From assembly GCA_025201865.1 (NCBI GenBank), contig MU602984.1, forward strand, positions 1-28,019: a stretch of DNA of 28,019 nucleotides, in the 5' to 3' direction. Within the stretch, counting starts at the first letter, position 1. Each line of letters begins with the position of its first letter. Below, piece by piece: positions 7,401-16,775 of this stretch. The notes below the pieces were generated by a model. It was not told where the DNA came from. It saw nothing but the letters and a program-made list of their open reading frames with translations, and searched no databases. The stretch comes from Ramicandelaber brevisporus. Lineage: Eukaryota > Kickxellomycota > Ramicandelaberales > Ramicandelaberaceae. A program made the position numbers and the translations under genes.

Positions 7401-9885
7401 CACTTTCATGCTGCTGATGCTCACTATTTGATGACGCCATCTGTGGAGGATGAGGCTCTACATGATGATCGTGATGGTCATGATGCTGTTCAGAGTCTAC
7501 AGTATCTTCGTGTTCATCGTGATGTTGATGTGACGAATGGGGTGGCACGTCATACTCAGACTCTGGTGGATGATGCTGTGGAACAGGGTGAGCTGGCGCA
7601 GCTGGGAGTCCAAGTTGCTGGCCTGGCTGCCTTGATTCTCGTCTGCCACTGTCGATTGAAGGCATTGTACCGCCATAGCCATTTCCGTAGGCAGAGTCAT
7701 AAGTGGGCTGCAGTGAGTGCCAGCCAACCATGCACTTGATAAAGTCTTTGTTGCTTGGATGACATTTGCCCTCCACTGGCCATGTTCCTACTCTTGGCGG
7801 ACTTTGACTGTCGCTAGTATTGATGCCGTGTTGCAATTCAGAGTAGACTGGAGCAGGGTCCAGCGGACGTCCAGTTGTTGAGATGATTCCACCATGTAAG
7901 TTGTCCTCATCTTGATCCATGGGGTCTCTTCTGACTGCACCGTGTGAGATGTAAAGAGATCCACCAACTTCATTAATCATCAAATCAACGGTTGCATCAT
8001 TTAATCCCAAATCATCAAACTGCTGATTGTTACTGAGATGGATGTTATCATATTGAGTTAGTGAGTTATTATCCCCAACTGAGTTTCCAGTTAATGGTCT
8101 AAAATCGCGTGAGTTGTCATTTCCTAATTCAGCTTCAATGATATATCTTCGTTTGTCCAATCTAGATTGCACCACGTCAAATGCAGCTGAGACTGGATGA
8201 TTGAACTGCTGAAACCAAAATTGGTCTGTATATCCCGGCTTCTTTCCCAATAAACGCTGTCCATCTTTCAACTCAATTGTAAAATCATGTCCTCTTTTAT
8301 GGTTTGCATTGTCATTGATGAGTTTCTGGAACGGATGATCTGCATGTTCAAGCACCATTCCACTGTCGCCATTGTGGCGGTTATTGTTATAAACTGGAGG
8401 CTCAGCAACTGTATCATATAGAGTGTCTACAAACTCACTATATCTTAGTACATATCTGGCTTGCAATTCATCAATTCTGCCGATACGAATAGTTGTATCA
8501 ACCCGTGAAAGTAAAACACCTCCATTGGATAGCGAAATTGTGCCAATTGGTGCATGGCTACTTCTGCCTTCGCTTCTCAGTATCCCTTCTTTGCCCAGCG
8601 AAGAACACGTGCGTTCATCATCACCAAATCTGCCTGCTACTCTGCCAGTGGCTGGATCAAGCAAATACACGCAGGTGTGAACCGACGTTGTAAATGTCAT
8701 GTCTTCAAAACTGGTCACCTTGCGCCGGGCAATGTCCTGAATGGTCCATTTCATTTTCTGCAGACCAAGTCCTGGAGTGAATGCATAGATTGGCCCATCG
8801 CCTGATGGATGCACAATTAATACTGTTTGTTCCTCTGCATCATCCTTTGATGAGTGAGTTGAACTGTCGCCCATAGAAGAGTAACTCTCATCATCAATAT
8901 CCATATCAATATCAGCAATGTTCCCATCTGATGTATCTGAATGCTGTGTCCTTCTAACAATAGTAAAATTAGACAATGATTGTACAAGAGCACCTCCCAT
9001 ATGCCTCTGCTTCCACATGATTTGACCGTTTCTGCGATGCACTCCATGCAGTACTCCATCCAATGTCGCAACTATCATTGTATCGTACAAGTGCTGATGT
9101 GATTCTGCCAATGCTCCATCACTGTTGCGAGATGGACTTCTGTATGGTACAACCTCTCCAACCTTTGCCAAAGCTGCAGCCGTCGTTGCTGCTGGAGCTA
9201 TTACCACTGGTTGTTGCTGTTGCTGTTGATTGTTGACAGATCGTCTTAATATCTGAGACGAAGCAGCCTTCTTTATTCCAATATTGAGAGGAGATGGAAT
9301 GGCTGGTTTGGCCATGTACGGCTCGACTGTAGCTGTTGTTCCATCTGGATAAGTAGATCGAGATGGCAGCACATCGTAGTACACATTGTCAGTGGCTGGA
9401 GCACCAACATGAGGCAATGTTCTCGATGGTGCCTGGGTTGCAGTTGGTTGAGGTTTCAGGAGTTGCTCCTGCTGCTGACGAACGAGCTCTTGTTCGAGAA
9501 GAAGTTGTTGTTGTTCTTGAGCATGCAGATCCGCTCCAACGTTTAAGCGTCCGCCTGCTCTGTGCTGCTGATGCTGCTGGTGCTGTTCATTCGATACTTG
9601 CTGGTGCTGGTTTTGGTGCTGCTGGTGCTGCCGTTGATGAGAAGATGAGGCAGCTGTGATTGGAAGCGCCGACCAGGCCGCCAAGAACGAGAGAAGATAC
9701 AATCCAAACGCAAGGAGCATCGCACTGAATCTCCTAAGCCAACGACCAGCTGCTTGCGATTGAGGTTTGTTGTTACTGTTGCTGCTGCTGCTGCTGCTGT
9801 TATTGCTTAGCTGCAGTGATGAAGACGACAACTGCCCTGCTAATACTGCTGCAGTAGCAGCTGGTTGTGCTCTGGCTTCAGTCAT
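4450..9885 (-). CDS. IRE1: IRE1 ER-stress sensor kinase/endoribonuclease (1811 aa)
   Basis: Type I ER membrane sensor of the unfolded protein response; its RNase starts cytosolic mRNA splicing of a bZIP factor (HAC1/XBP1 type) in known systems. Order: signal-anchor-like segment about 52-76; luminal PQQ-type sensor from about 265 (VATLDGVLHGVHRRNGQIMW); transmembrane helix about 893-920; Gln-rich linker about 1040-1080; kinase from about 1192 (GRGSHGTIVCKG, K1223, VHRDIKPQN with D1372, DFG at D1422, GWRAPE near 1455); KEN RNase at the C terminus with RNKKHH carrying the catalytic pair N1745/H1749. Kinase and RNase both look active. It is much longer than yeast Ire1 (1115 aa) because of low-complexity inserts, including about 140 residues with poly-Ala and poly-Ser between APE and DIFSTGCVF. 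GWRAPE and LISDFGLCKKL are the fungal forms. The ATG at 9885 is the first in frame. Confidence 0.96.
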   Translation of the reverse strand: MTEARAQPAATAAVLAGQLSSSSLQLSNNSSSSSSNSNNKPQSQAAGRWLRRFSAMLLAFGLYLLSFLAAWSALPITAASSSHQRQHQQHQNQHQQVSNEQHQQHQQHRAGGRLNVGADLHAQEQQQLLLEQELVRQQQEQLLKPQPTATQAPSRTLPHVGAPATDNVYYDVLPSRSTYPDGTTATVEPYMAKPAIPSPLNIGIKKAASSQILRRSVNNQQQQQQPVVIAPAATTAAALAKVGEVVPYRSPSRNSDGALAESHQHLYDTMIVATLDGVLHGVHRRNGQIMWKQRHMGGALVQSLSNFTIVRRTQHSDTSDGNIADIDMDIDDESYSSMGDSSTHSSKDDAEEQTVLIVHPSGDGPIYAFTPGLGLQKMKWTIQDIARRKVTSFEDMTFTTSVHTCVYLLDPATGRVAGRFGDDERTCSSLGKEGILRSEGRSSHAPIGTISLSNGGVLLSRVDTTIRIGRIDELQARYVLRYSEFVDTLYDTVAEPPVYNNNRHNGDSGMVLEHADHPFQKLINDNANHKRGHDFTIELKDGQRLLGKKPGYTDQFWFQQFNHPVSAAFDVVQSRLDKRRYIIEAELGNDNSRDFRPLTGNSVGDNNSLTQYDNIHLSNNQQFDDLGLNDATVDLMINEVGGSLYISHGAVRRDPMDQDEDNLHGGIISTTGRPLDPAPVYSELQHGINTSDSQSPPRVGTWPVEGKCHPSNKDFIKCMVGWHSLQPTYDSAYGNGYGGTMPSIDSGRRESRQPGQQLGLPAAPAHPVPQHHPPESEYDVPPHSSHQHHDEHEDTVDSEQHHDHHDHHVEPHPPQMASSNSEHQQHESEYDIRDTTDVNNSEDTDASTHQDDMSTLSGFDDENRSMFDSGTPLLIRVENWVFDLLGRSWAVRCLSNILHFVGLTLFIGALGLEYMVLNGLISVEDVLQPFQDGAANFTIQTTASFDALRMRYRELRGQPPHIESEYTRLKYAERERMKRAALEAASMYTAMSRGPTEQWRPELGMQLQLAQPVNPFGNMNGLPPHLLPPGVFGPQPNITPAQQLDQLRAYFNVLSAQQQQHQYQQYQQQQQQQHPQQPQPAYQTSSHDTNTSTATFDTSSQASFSTTTTATTAVNHQSPLPNQPDLSMPSNHSSSGSPAPSTSWPASNTSVHGQSLPSQHSHPSQASYPMSHAMSPGQTRSSNGEWPQRVSNSLTITGPVLGRGSHGTIVCKGLLDGRDVAIKRILLDFHTIAEHEVGVLEDSDHHPNVIRYYTKEQHDSFMYIALELCAASLHDVIDTAAIYGWQLERCERVKMDSSSDQQNLALPNGVNGNNSSNGMEDLYLDRHGKPISQSLVTAVRSMDPSKVPINRILYQIIAGVAHLHSLKLVHRDIKPQNILVAAISRRRQQTLAARLAREELQPRQGYYSKEEQAQVPRVLISDFGLCKKLDTHQSSFYNTTHHGGAGTFGWRAPESLTLAGHHHHPHPRRREANGYGASSMASPRKGQVSHPELAFNGDAGMPRLAEADIDTDSDVTSQTTYSDSGSASRTSGSALSAAAEAAASAASNSLSPSSSTSGFSSMSSASSAAAAAAAAATGASSAPQASFRITKAIDIFSTGCVFYYVLSGGRHPFGERFELESNIMQGNYWLDGLDHLPDSTEACDLIRRMIAKDPAERPDADQILLHPYFWSTTKKLAFLQDLSDRLEEEPSKPPSPMLLDFERFAPEIVGGNWLEKIHVELKADIMKRRGYVGSRIRDLLRAMRNKKHHYGELPEVVKGLLGTVPDGFLQYFTARFPALFVYCYHFVAYAENLRKEDCFRPYFTPPESASW

Positions 9886-10229
9886 TACAAAGAAAGAGAC
9901 ACACCGGAGAGAGCAGTATAAGAATCAAAGGAGTTTAGGAGTGTTATGGAAGAACTAAAAAAGCGAGAGTGTAAGGGCTTTGCTGCATTTTTGGAAGGTT
10001 ATTCTTTGTACACACAGACCACGTAAATGCTTCTGATTGGCCACAGCCACTTTTACTCTCTTGTTGCTCTCTAACAGATTAGTTTACGACGCAAATTGTG
10101 CATTTAAAAAAGTGACATAAAATAAAGAGTATAGAAAGAGAGAATGAGAAATAGAAAGAGAAAGAGAATGAAAGGAAGAGTGAATGTGAATGACAGAGCA
10201 GGGAGTAGGATAGAACAAACACTGTTTGC
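9886..10229. other. Intergenic region between IRE1 start and HEM3 stop
   Basis: These 344 bp hold the IRE1 upstream region and the HEM3 3' flank; both genes run on the minus strand. It includes a CCAAT box and a nearby ACGT core (see separate entry), and a polypurine tract (AGAAAGAGAGAATGAGAAAT type) near 10125-10200. No gene. Confidence 0.6.
10019..10040 (-). promoter_or_regulatory. CCAAT box and ACGT core upstream of IRE1
   Basis: On the IRE1 strand, CCAAT (10036-10040) lies about 150 bp above the ATG, and TTACGTGG (10019-10026) follows 9 bp downstream of it. CCAAT near -150 is a normal NF-Y-type position. ACGTGG resembles the core bound by bZIP factors of the UPR. The spacing and the orientation of the second element differ from the mammalian ERSE (CCAAT-N9-CCACG), so feedback control by a Hac1-like factor is only a possibility. 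Confidence 0.3.
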
Positions 10230-11387
10230 TTAAACAGTGATGGTGGATGATGCAACAGCAGTGGGTGGTGGTGGTAAGAGCGCCTTATCTGAGCGAATCT
10301 CGTCCAGAATGGCATCAACTCCCTTCTCGCGCAGCGCATCGGCCGCATCCAGACCAATCTGCTCGGCATGCTTCTCATTATCACATACGTTCTCTACATG
10401 GGTTTCAATCAGCTCAGATCCATCCAACGACGCCACAATAGCCGTCAGGGACAGCTTCTTGCTGCCATTTTCACCCTGACTCCATTCAGTGTGCACACCC
10501 ATTGGAATCGAGCAGCCACCCTCCAACTCGCGCATCATGCTGCGCTCGGCAATGCACCGCAGCTGCGACGGACGATGCACGAGCGGTTGCAGCAGAGTCA
10601 GTACATTCTCGTCACCAGAGCGGCACTCAATTCCCAGCGAAGCCTGTCCAACGGCATACATCATGATGTCTGGGTCGAGACGCTGCGTGACACGGTGCGC
10701 CAAATCCACACGAACCAATCCAGCCGTTGCCATAATCAGCGCAGAATACGCCTGGTTCTCATCATCTAGCTTCGTCAATCTTGTACCAACATTACCACGC
10801 ACATCCATAAACTGCAAATGTGGGAACCGTCTCTTCAGCTGAGCAATACGACGATGGCTGCTTGTGCCAACCACTGCGCCATGTGGCAAATCCTCGATTC
10901 TCTTGATCTTGCCCTCTTTGACCAGGCTGGCTTTGAGCACAAATGCATCACGCGGGTCCTCGCGCTCGAGAACAGCACCAAGCATCAAGCCGCGTGGTAA
11001 AGTTGTTGGCAAATCCTTCAGCGAGTGCACAATCATGTCGATGCGTCCGGCTGCCAATGCAACTTCGAGGTCTTTTGTGAACAGAGCCTTTTCGCCAATC
11101 TTGGCCATTGGCACATCGAGGATACGGTCGCCAACTGTGGTCATTTCGAGAAGCTCAAAGGTGAGATGAGGCCAGTGCTTGGCGAGCTCGGAGCGAACGT
11201 GGTAGGTTTGAGCAAGTGCGAGTGGAGACTTGCGAGTGCCGATACGAATGACCGTTGCTGGCTTGCCGGTGGTTGACGAAGAACTAGATGGGCTCGACAT
11301 TTGCTTTGAAGTTACAGTTTCCGTGAAATGCTGTTGTTGCTGTTGTTGTTCCTGCTGTTGTTGCTGTTGTTGCTCTGTAACTGTCAT
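10230..11387 (-). CDS. HEM3: Hydroxymethylbilane synthase (porphobilinogen deaminase), 385 aa
   Basis: Joins four porphobilinogen molecules into hydroxymethylbilane, the third step from ALA in haem synthesis, in the cytosol. Family signatures are complete: IGTRKSPLALAQ at the start of domain 1, HSLKDLPT with the catalytic Asp (D125), VGTSSHRR, DVRGNVGTRL, and LEGGCSIPMG with the dipyrromethane-cofactor cysteine (C292). A Gln tract and a Ser/Thr stretch (about residues 6-42) precede the conserved core and explain the length over yeast Hem3 (327 aa). I chose the ATG at 11387; two codons upstream the frame offers only TTG. Translation could instead begin at the later Met just before the Ser run, which would skip the Gln tract and leave the enzyme core intact. 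Confidence in function is very high, in the exact start moderate. Confidence 0.97.
   Translation of the reverse strand: MTVTEQQQQQQQEQQQQQQHFTETVTSKQMSSPSSSSSTTGKPATVIRIGTRKSPLALAQTYHVRSELAKHWPHLTFELLEMTTVGDRILDVPMAKIGEKALFTKDLEVALAAGRIDMIVHSLKDLPTTLPRGLMLGAVLEREDPRDAFVLKASLVKEGKIKRIEDLPHGAVVGTSSHRRIAQLKRRFPHLQFMDVRGNVGTRLTKLDDENQAYSALIMATAGLVRVDLAHRVTQRLDPDIMMYAVGQASLGIECRSGDENVLTLLQPLVHRPSQLRCIAERSMMRELEGGCSIPMGVHTEWSQGENGSKKLSLTAIVASLDGSELIETHVENVCDNEKHAEQIGLDAADALREKGVDAILDEIRSDKALLPPPPTAVASSTITV
11317..11373 (-). repeat. CAA/CAG tract encoding poly-Gln at the HEM3 N terminus
   Basis: Near-continuous Gln codons, a mix of CAA and CAG, broken by one Glu, encode the Gln run just after the HEM3 start. 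Mixed codons indicate either selection for the peptide or old slippage followed by mutation. Confidence 0.8.
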
Positions 11388-12176
11388 GATCAACGGAAGT
11401 GCCGAAGAGGTTGAAGCGGCGGCGGAGGCTGTGAGTGTGTTTTCAGAATTTTGGGCGGCAAAAAGATAGGAAGAGAGAAAAAAAAAACGTGCTCTGTGTG
11501 TTCTGTGTGTGGTTTTTTTGGGCCAGTCAACGGAAGTTATGATGTGAGCAAGCGTGAGCGAGGAGGAGTATGATGACAGTACAAGAAGAAGAGGAAGAGA
11601 AGGAGGAGGAAGGAAGAAGGGGGAGAATTGCTCGTGACACGTTCGATGCTGCTCTCTTCTTATATCTATACAGGAACGGAGGGGACAGGGTGAGTGAGTG
11701 AATGAGTGAGTGAATAAGAACGATGCTCAAAGTCGTTCGATATCGGCTGAGGGTTACCCAAACATTTCCTGTTTTATGGCTTTTTTCCTTCTGGAATGTC
11801 CGCTGTATAAACCTTTATCATTAATAGATGTTGTACAAGGCTTCCCAAAGTAGAAACGTGGAGGGATAGAGATAGTGACGACACCTAATTGACACCTTCC
11901 ACAATAACCTTAATTGACGAGGCTTGTTTGAAGAAGAGTGAAATAACGATTTGAATATTGTTTGCTTGCAGCGTTGTTGTCCAATATATGCCAGAGTTAC
12001 TCATTCTGTTCAATATGGCTAGTGTGACATTCTTTCTCTGAAGTGGCTCGCCTTCAAATGCACAGTTGAGCAGTCCAAAGTCGCAAGATGATTAAACTTT
12101 AAAAGCAAGGGAGCAAATGGATATAAAGAAAAGTAAAGGAAAAGAAAAGATACATGTATGAAAATGTTAAAGAAGG
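11388..12176. other. Intergenic region upstream of HEM3
   Basis: About 790 bp containing the HEM3 promoter (minus strand) and the 3' flank of the 5-phosphatase gene. I see an A-run followed by TGTGTG-type repeats (11471-11520), a GGAGGA-rich purine stretch (11560-11630), a (TGAG)n repeat at 11691-11716, and on the HEM3 strand a TATA-like GATATAAGA near 11660. TGTATAAACC near 11804 reads on the plus strand, where no gene follows. I find no ORF with coding character. Confidence 0.5.
11691..11716. repeat. (TGAG)n tetranucleotide repeat
   Basis: TGAGTGAGTGAATGAGTGAG and onward, an imperfect tetranucleotide microsatellite in the HEM3 upstream region. Confidence 0.75.
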
Positions 12177-15100
12177 TTAGAGGCGACGAGGCGGTGTTGG
12201 AGGCGGGAATTGTAACGGGTTCAATATTGCAGATTGCCTCTTTGGTCGAGGCGCCAGTGGCGGTGGACCATTACTGCTCGTGGTCTCTGAGCTATCGCTG
12301 GCAGACTGAGTGACTGTGACGGCTGGAGGGATTGGTGGCGGCGGTCGAGTCGGCGGAGGAGGTCGTGATCCAGTTCGCTGGCCAGCAACAGCCACAGGTG
12401 CATCTGGTGTTGCTGGTTTGATGCCCATGGTGAGCTTTGCATCTGCCAGCGCCTCGGCCAGATTGCTTGGATTTCTGGCGATGACAGCAGTAGCGACTTC
12501 GCTTGGCACTCCGATATCCACGAGCCAAGCAAGCCGCGCTCTCACGTTGGTCGAACTTACAATGCCCTTCCACTCGGTCTTCACATCCTCCAACACCACT
12601 AAGTCCGTATTGTCGCCGCGGAATCTGTAGACGGGCACTTCGTAAGCACCACTAATCGGCCGATGATCCGACAGCAAGTTCTCGTGGCGTTGGTATTGGA
12701 GCGGACGGATACCGCTGCCGCGTCTAAACAGGATGCGGTCGCACCAAGCGGGAGTGCGTTTCTTGAGTGATGTGTCGTATTTTGTGGTGCCAACATTGTA
12801 CTTGTAAGTGGGTGCAAAACGGGGCGGCGGTGACTCGATGAGATTGCGAAGCGCAAATGTTGGGTAGTTGATGAACTGGTCATTAAGCTGATCATGCCGC
12901 AATAGAGCGTCCCAGTCCTTGGCAACAATGAGCTTTTCAACCTCGTCACGCGGTCTGCTGATGCGATAGTTGAGATCGCCAGAAAAGAATACAATTGAGT
13001 GGTCCATAACTCGACTGCCATCGCCGCCATTGGCCCAAAGCACATCACGAACGGGACCGCTGGAGTTTACAGTCACAGTTGATGAAGATGCTGAACCAGA
13101 CATTGCATCTGAGTACTGGTGCTGCTGCTGGTGCTGCTGCTGTTGCTGTTGTAGTTGCTGTTGTTGTTGATTCTGAGGAGTGGGCTGTGACTGCTGAGCA
13201 GTGAGTAAATCGTGGCGGATTGGAGGCAAACAAGTTGAGTTCAGCACAGAGTAACAGTCTTTGTTGCGACTAGATATGCTTTGCTTAGACTCACCAGCAG
13301 CCAGGTGACAGTTAACAAAACAGAGTGAGCTTGCGCCATGAATAACGCGGCAGATGATGGCACCTTTATTGCCATGCAAGCCTTTAAATCCGGTTTTAAC
13401 TTGAGTGATATAAACATCTCGAATAAATGGCATTTCAGTTTCACGAACAAACACAAGTGAGAACAAACCAACCATGCCATGACTAGCCACCAGTCGATAT
13501 CGATGATTATCACCAGCAGATATACTAACCATTTTGGCAATTCGGTCTCTCCACATTGTATGTCTGCGAGTAGCTTCGCGGTGTAGTTCCGATGTGTCTT
13601 CAGCAGCCACAGCATCAGCAGCATCGCCAGGCTGATTCTTTCGGGAGGGCATTCCTGACCTAAAGAGTGTCTTTGCAGTGACTTTCTTTGACTCCAGGTC
13701 AACAACCTCCTGCAAGCCAACTACAATGATACTGGGTTCATCCGGCTTCATTGCACCGAGCCAATTGGCTAGGAACTGCTGATCGTCGGGATGCGCTGAT
13801 TTGTCAATTGCAGATGGTTTGCATGCATCGATATTCCATGAGCAGACTAACACTTTGAGTGTGCGTCTGTCGGTGTAATCATTGCGGCGCTGCTGCATTC
13901 TACGTTCTCGCCATGAATCAACCACTGAGCCATCCCAGATGTCAATTTGCCCCAGTGCAGACAACGTGGCCACAGCAACTCTCCATTTTCCATCCGCAGC
14001 TGCCACAATAGCTGTTCTCCAGTCAACTGCAATACGCTCAACTGGAGTGTCAATGTATGGGAACCATTCTGCGACTACTGTCCAATGAGATGCATCGTTT
14101 GAATCAATCTCGTATACACTAATGCGGCCAGTCCGTCTGCCTGCCCAAACACGTCCGTCTGGAAGAACAGCCAGTGTGGTTGGCTGATACGTGGATGCTC
14201 GAACCGTGCCAAGTCGAGCTGCGGTGTGTCTGTCCCAAACCATATATGTGCCATCATCGTGCGCTGTGATTGCCCACTTGCGTGGAATCGTCACCACACC
14301 TAGAAGGGGCGAAAATGAAGCTGTAATGCCAGGTGATTGTATTGTGCTGCGATGGTGAGTTGTATACTCTGTGAAATGCATGTGTGATTCATACTCTGCA
14401 TCAGAAGCCAATGCAACAATCCTGCCGTCCGGAGGATTGAGCTCAACTGATAGCCGTGATTCGATAGCTGTGTTGCTGCTTGAATCAACTCGTAGCGTGT
14501 AAATGTAAATGTTGTAAGCACACGTAATCCATAAGTCACCGCCGACTACTGCAGCTGCTGTAACATTGGGAGCGATGGGCGAAGGCATTGGGATACTCAT
14601 TCTAAACCGTGTAACTGGATTTGCCATTAAAGTATGCTCGAGAGCCGAATCTGGATAATGCCACACTGCCAATGAACCTGCATCGCACAATGTAATCACA
14701 TCCAATCCATGTCGTAGTATCCGAGTGATGGCTGCGCTGTGTGAATAAGTACCGCGTGCTGCAATAGATGGGTTCACTGCACTTGTACTGTGCTCACTAA
14801 TGCATCTTCCAACGTCTACTAACCAAAAATTGCCAGATTTTGTGCCACATAGCAAATAGTGATCATGTTCCTCTGGATTAGTCGATGGCTGGAACATCAT
14901 TGCAGTCACTCGTTCTTCGCCACAATATAATGAGCCCACGCACTCGCCAGAGCCAATCATGTACACCCGCACTTCGTTTGATGCAGATACGCAAATAAAT
15001 CTACCGCATATGGCAAAGCACTTGACACCGCTGCCGCTCTGTCCAGTGGCACCGCCGCGATGCTGAATTGGTCTTTGAACGAGATACGGTGGATTGCGAA

Positions 15101-16294
15101 CTGCATTCAAATTGTCGGGAATGTTCCGCGGCCGCTGAATAGCATCTTCTGGGGAATCTGGTAGAACTGGCGGTGGCGGTGGAGGGGGCAGTGGCATTGG
15201 GAGCTGGAGAGTGGTTGATGATATTCCGGTTGGTGTCGTGGACCGCACGGTAGTTGCAGCTCTTGACAGTGGCCGAGGCAAGGGTGGTGGCAGAGGAGGC
15301 GGTGGCAACGGAGTGCTTCCTTGATTACTGTTGCTGTTCATAATCGGCACTGTTTGAGAGGAAGATGGTAGGGGCGGAACTGGAGGTAGAGTGTTGTATG
15401 TGAATGTGCTCAATGGAGTCTGCAGAGGAGGAGGCGGAGGCGGAGGCAGGGGTGGAGGTGGCAATGGTGCATCTGATGAAGTCATGCTGTCTGGAGCCCA
15501 TGTGTGCTGTTTGCGTAGCTGTGGTGGTCGTGCCAATGGCGGGATTGGCGGAGGAGTTGTTGATGCCGATGGTCTTCTCGTGAAATATGGCGACTGGTCA
15601 GTTCCGGGTGAATCCCAATGTCCATCGCTGCTCGAGCTCCATCCCGACCCCGTTGACGACGTTGATGCCGATGTAGGCAACAGTGCTGAGCCATGAGAAT
15701 CAGTTCGATTGACCTGTCTGTTCTGCACTTCGCTCGCTGTATCAATGTCCGAGTTTGATGTCGAAGTCACCGAAGCAATTGTCAAGCCAGCTGGCCGTGG
15801 AGGTGCAATCAGAGGCGGTACTGGTGGTGGCGGTGGAAGCAGTACTGGTGAAGTAGCTAGTGATGGTGGCGAGCGTGCCTGAGTCGCTGTGCTGCCGCCG
15901 CCACCGATGAGTGCTTGGATAGGGACAGATGGTCGCCTGTATGGCGGAATTGATGGTGACGACTGTGACTCATTCGAGTTGGATGCAGCTGCGAGTCTAG
16001 CCACAGCCGCTGCAACTGCTGGCGACCCACTCGGCCACGTGCCTCCGCTCGATGATGCCGCATTCAATGCACTCGCTGTCGATGCTTGTGCGATGGCCGA
16101 GACGAGTCCTGCTGGCCGGGATGGAACGACAGGCGAAGTGGCTGTGTTGGTGATTTGCACACTCGATCTCCTGCTGGCTGCTGCGCTCGAGAACGTGGCT
16201 ACTGTGGCCGTTGCTGGCACTGCTGGGATCTGCTGCGAGTACTGCACGGCAGTCGAGGTACGTGCAAGGCGTGGCTGTCCGGCCGGCGTTACCG

Positions 16295-16331
<37 letters not shown>

Positions 16332-16397
16332 CTCTTGTATCCGCAGAGCGGCGATCCGCTCCTTTACAGACAGAGTTGGCTCTTCGTGGGTTGTCAT
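12177..16397 (-). CDS. Pro-rich WD40 / inositol polyphosphate 5-phosphatase (1406 aa)
   Basis: Predicted to remove the 5-phosphate from phosphoinositides or soluble inositol phosphates at membranes. Order: N terminus with SVKERIAALRIQEQ and a Gln run; long Pro/Ser-rich region to about 430 with PPPPLPPPPPPPL-type tracts (profilin/SH3-type ligands by analogy); WD40-like propeller about 450-840; IPPc domain about 850-1260. The catalytic motifs are intact: GLQEVV (near 895), HGNKGAI, NCHLAAG, FFSGDLNYR (near 1141), PAWCDRILF (near 1218) and SDHRPI (near 1245). A C-terminal segment (about 1290-1330) looks UBA-like (GVPSEVATAVIARN), followed by a Pro-rich tail. A Gln/Ser insertion interrupts the IPPc core (13090-13200). 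WD40-IPPc fusions are known from fungi and from plant 5PTases. The ATG at 16397 is the first in frame; the ORF upstream opens only at TTG. Confidence 0.93.
13110..13175 (-). repeat. Gln tract inside the 5-phosphatase catalytic domain
   Basis: CAG/CAA codons encode NQQQQQLQQQQQQHQQQHQY between the NCHLAAG and GDLNYR motifs. It is in frame, and the catalytic motifs on both sides are intact, so it is tolerated as a surface loop. Confidence 0.75.
16300..16336 (-). repeat. CAG repeat, poly-Gln near the 5-phosphatase N terminus
   Basis: A nearly pure CAG run (GCTGCTGCTGCTGTTGCTGC on the plus strand) encodes about 12 Gln. It is purer than most tracts in this window, suggesting recent slippage. Confidence 0.8.
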
Positions 16398-16775
16398 AGT
16401 GTGCGATGGCTGCTTGACAAGAGCGCACACAGCAGTCAGCAAGGCTCGTCAAGTAATGTCAGCTGATTCAGGAAGATTAAAAAACTGAACGTGTCGATTT
16501 GGGGAACGAGAAGCTATTTTTATCGCGCCAAGATAGCCGGCCATTGGTCGCATGGTGCAACATGGAACTGCCCCTGCACTGGGCACATTTATGTTATCAA
16601 TATCCATCGTTCATTATCAGCGCTGAATGCATCCTTTGGCGCATCTTGTGAAACACTGAATGATACTTTCAAGATGTACACTCTTGTCCAGATTTATACC
16701 GAGGTAAAAACAAACAAACAAACAAACATTGCTGAACGGATATCATCCAGGAAACAGCACTCGCTCTCGATATGA
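16398..16775. other. Upstream region of the 5-phosphatase gene
   Basis: Non-coding as far as I can see. GATAGCCGGCCATTGGTCGC (16531-16550) includes CCAAT on the minus strand about 150 bp above the ATG at 16397, matching the IRE1 arrangement. A CAAACAAACAAACAAAC run lies at 16710-16727. Confidence 0.4.

Noticed and set aside
10019-10040. A canonical mammalian ERSE
   Set aside because: ERSE needs CCAAT-N9-CCACG; here the spacer is 9 or 12 depending on reading and the second element is inverted.
11388-11393. Longer HEM3 start at 11393
   Set aside because: The codon there is TTG; the first ATG is at 11387. The same applies to 16442 (TTG), 18516 (GTG), 26776 (TTG) and 27395 (TTG), so I used the downstream ATG in each case.
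15889-16488. 199-codon plus-strand ORF antisense to the 5-phosphatase N terminus
   Set aside because: It is the complement of low-complexity coding sequence (its Cys run is antisense to CAG). The minus-strand frame carries the real domains.
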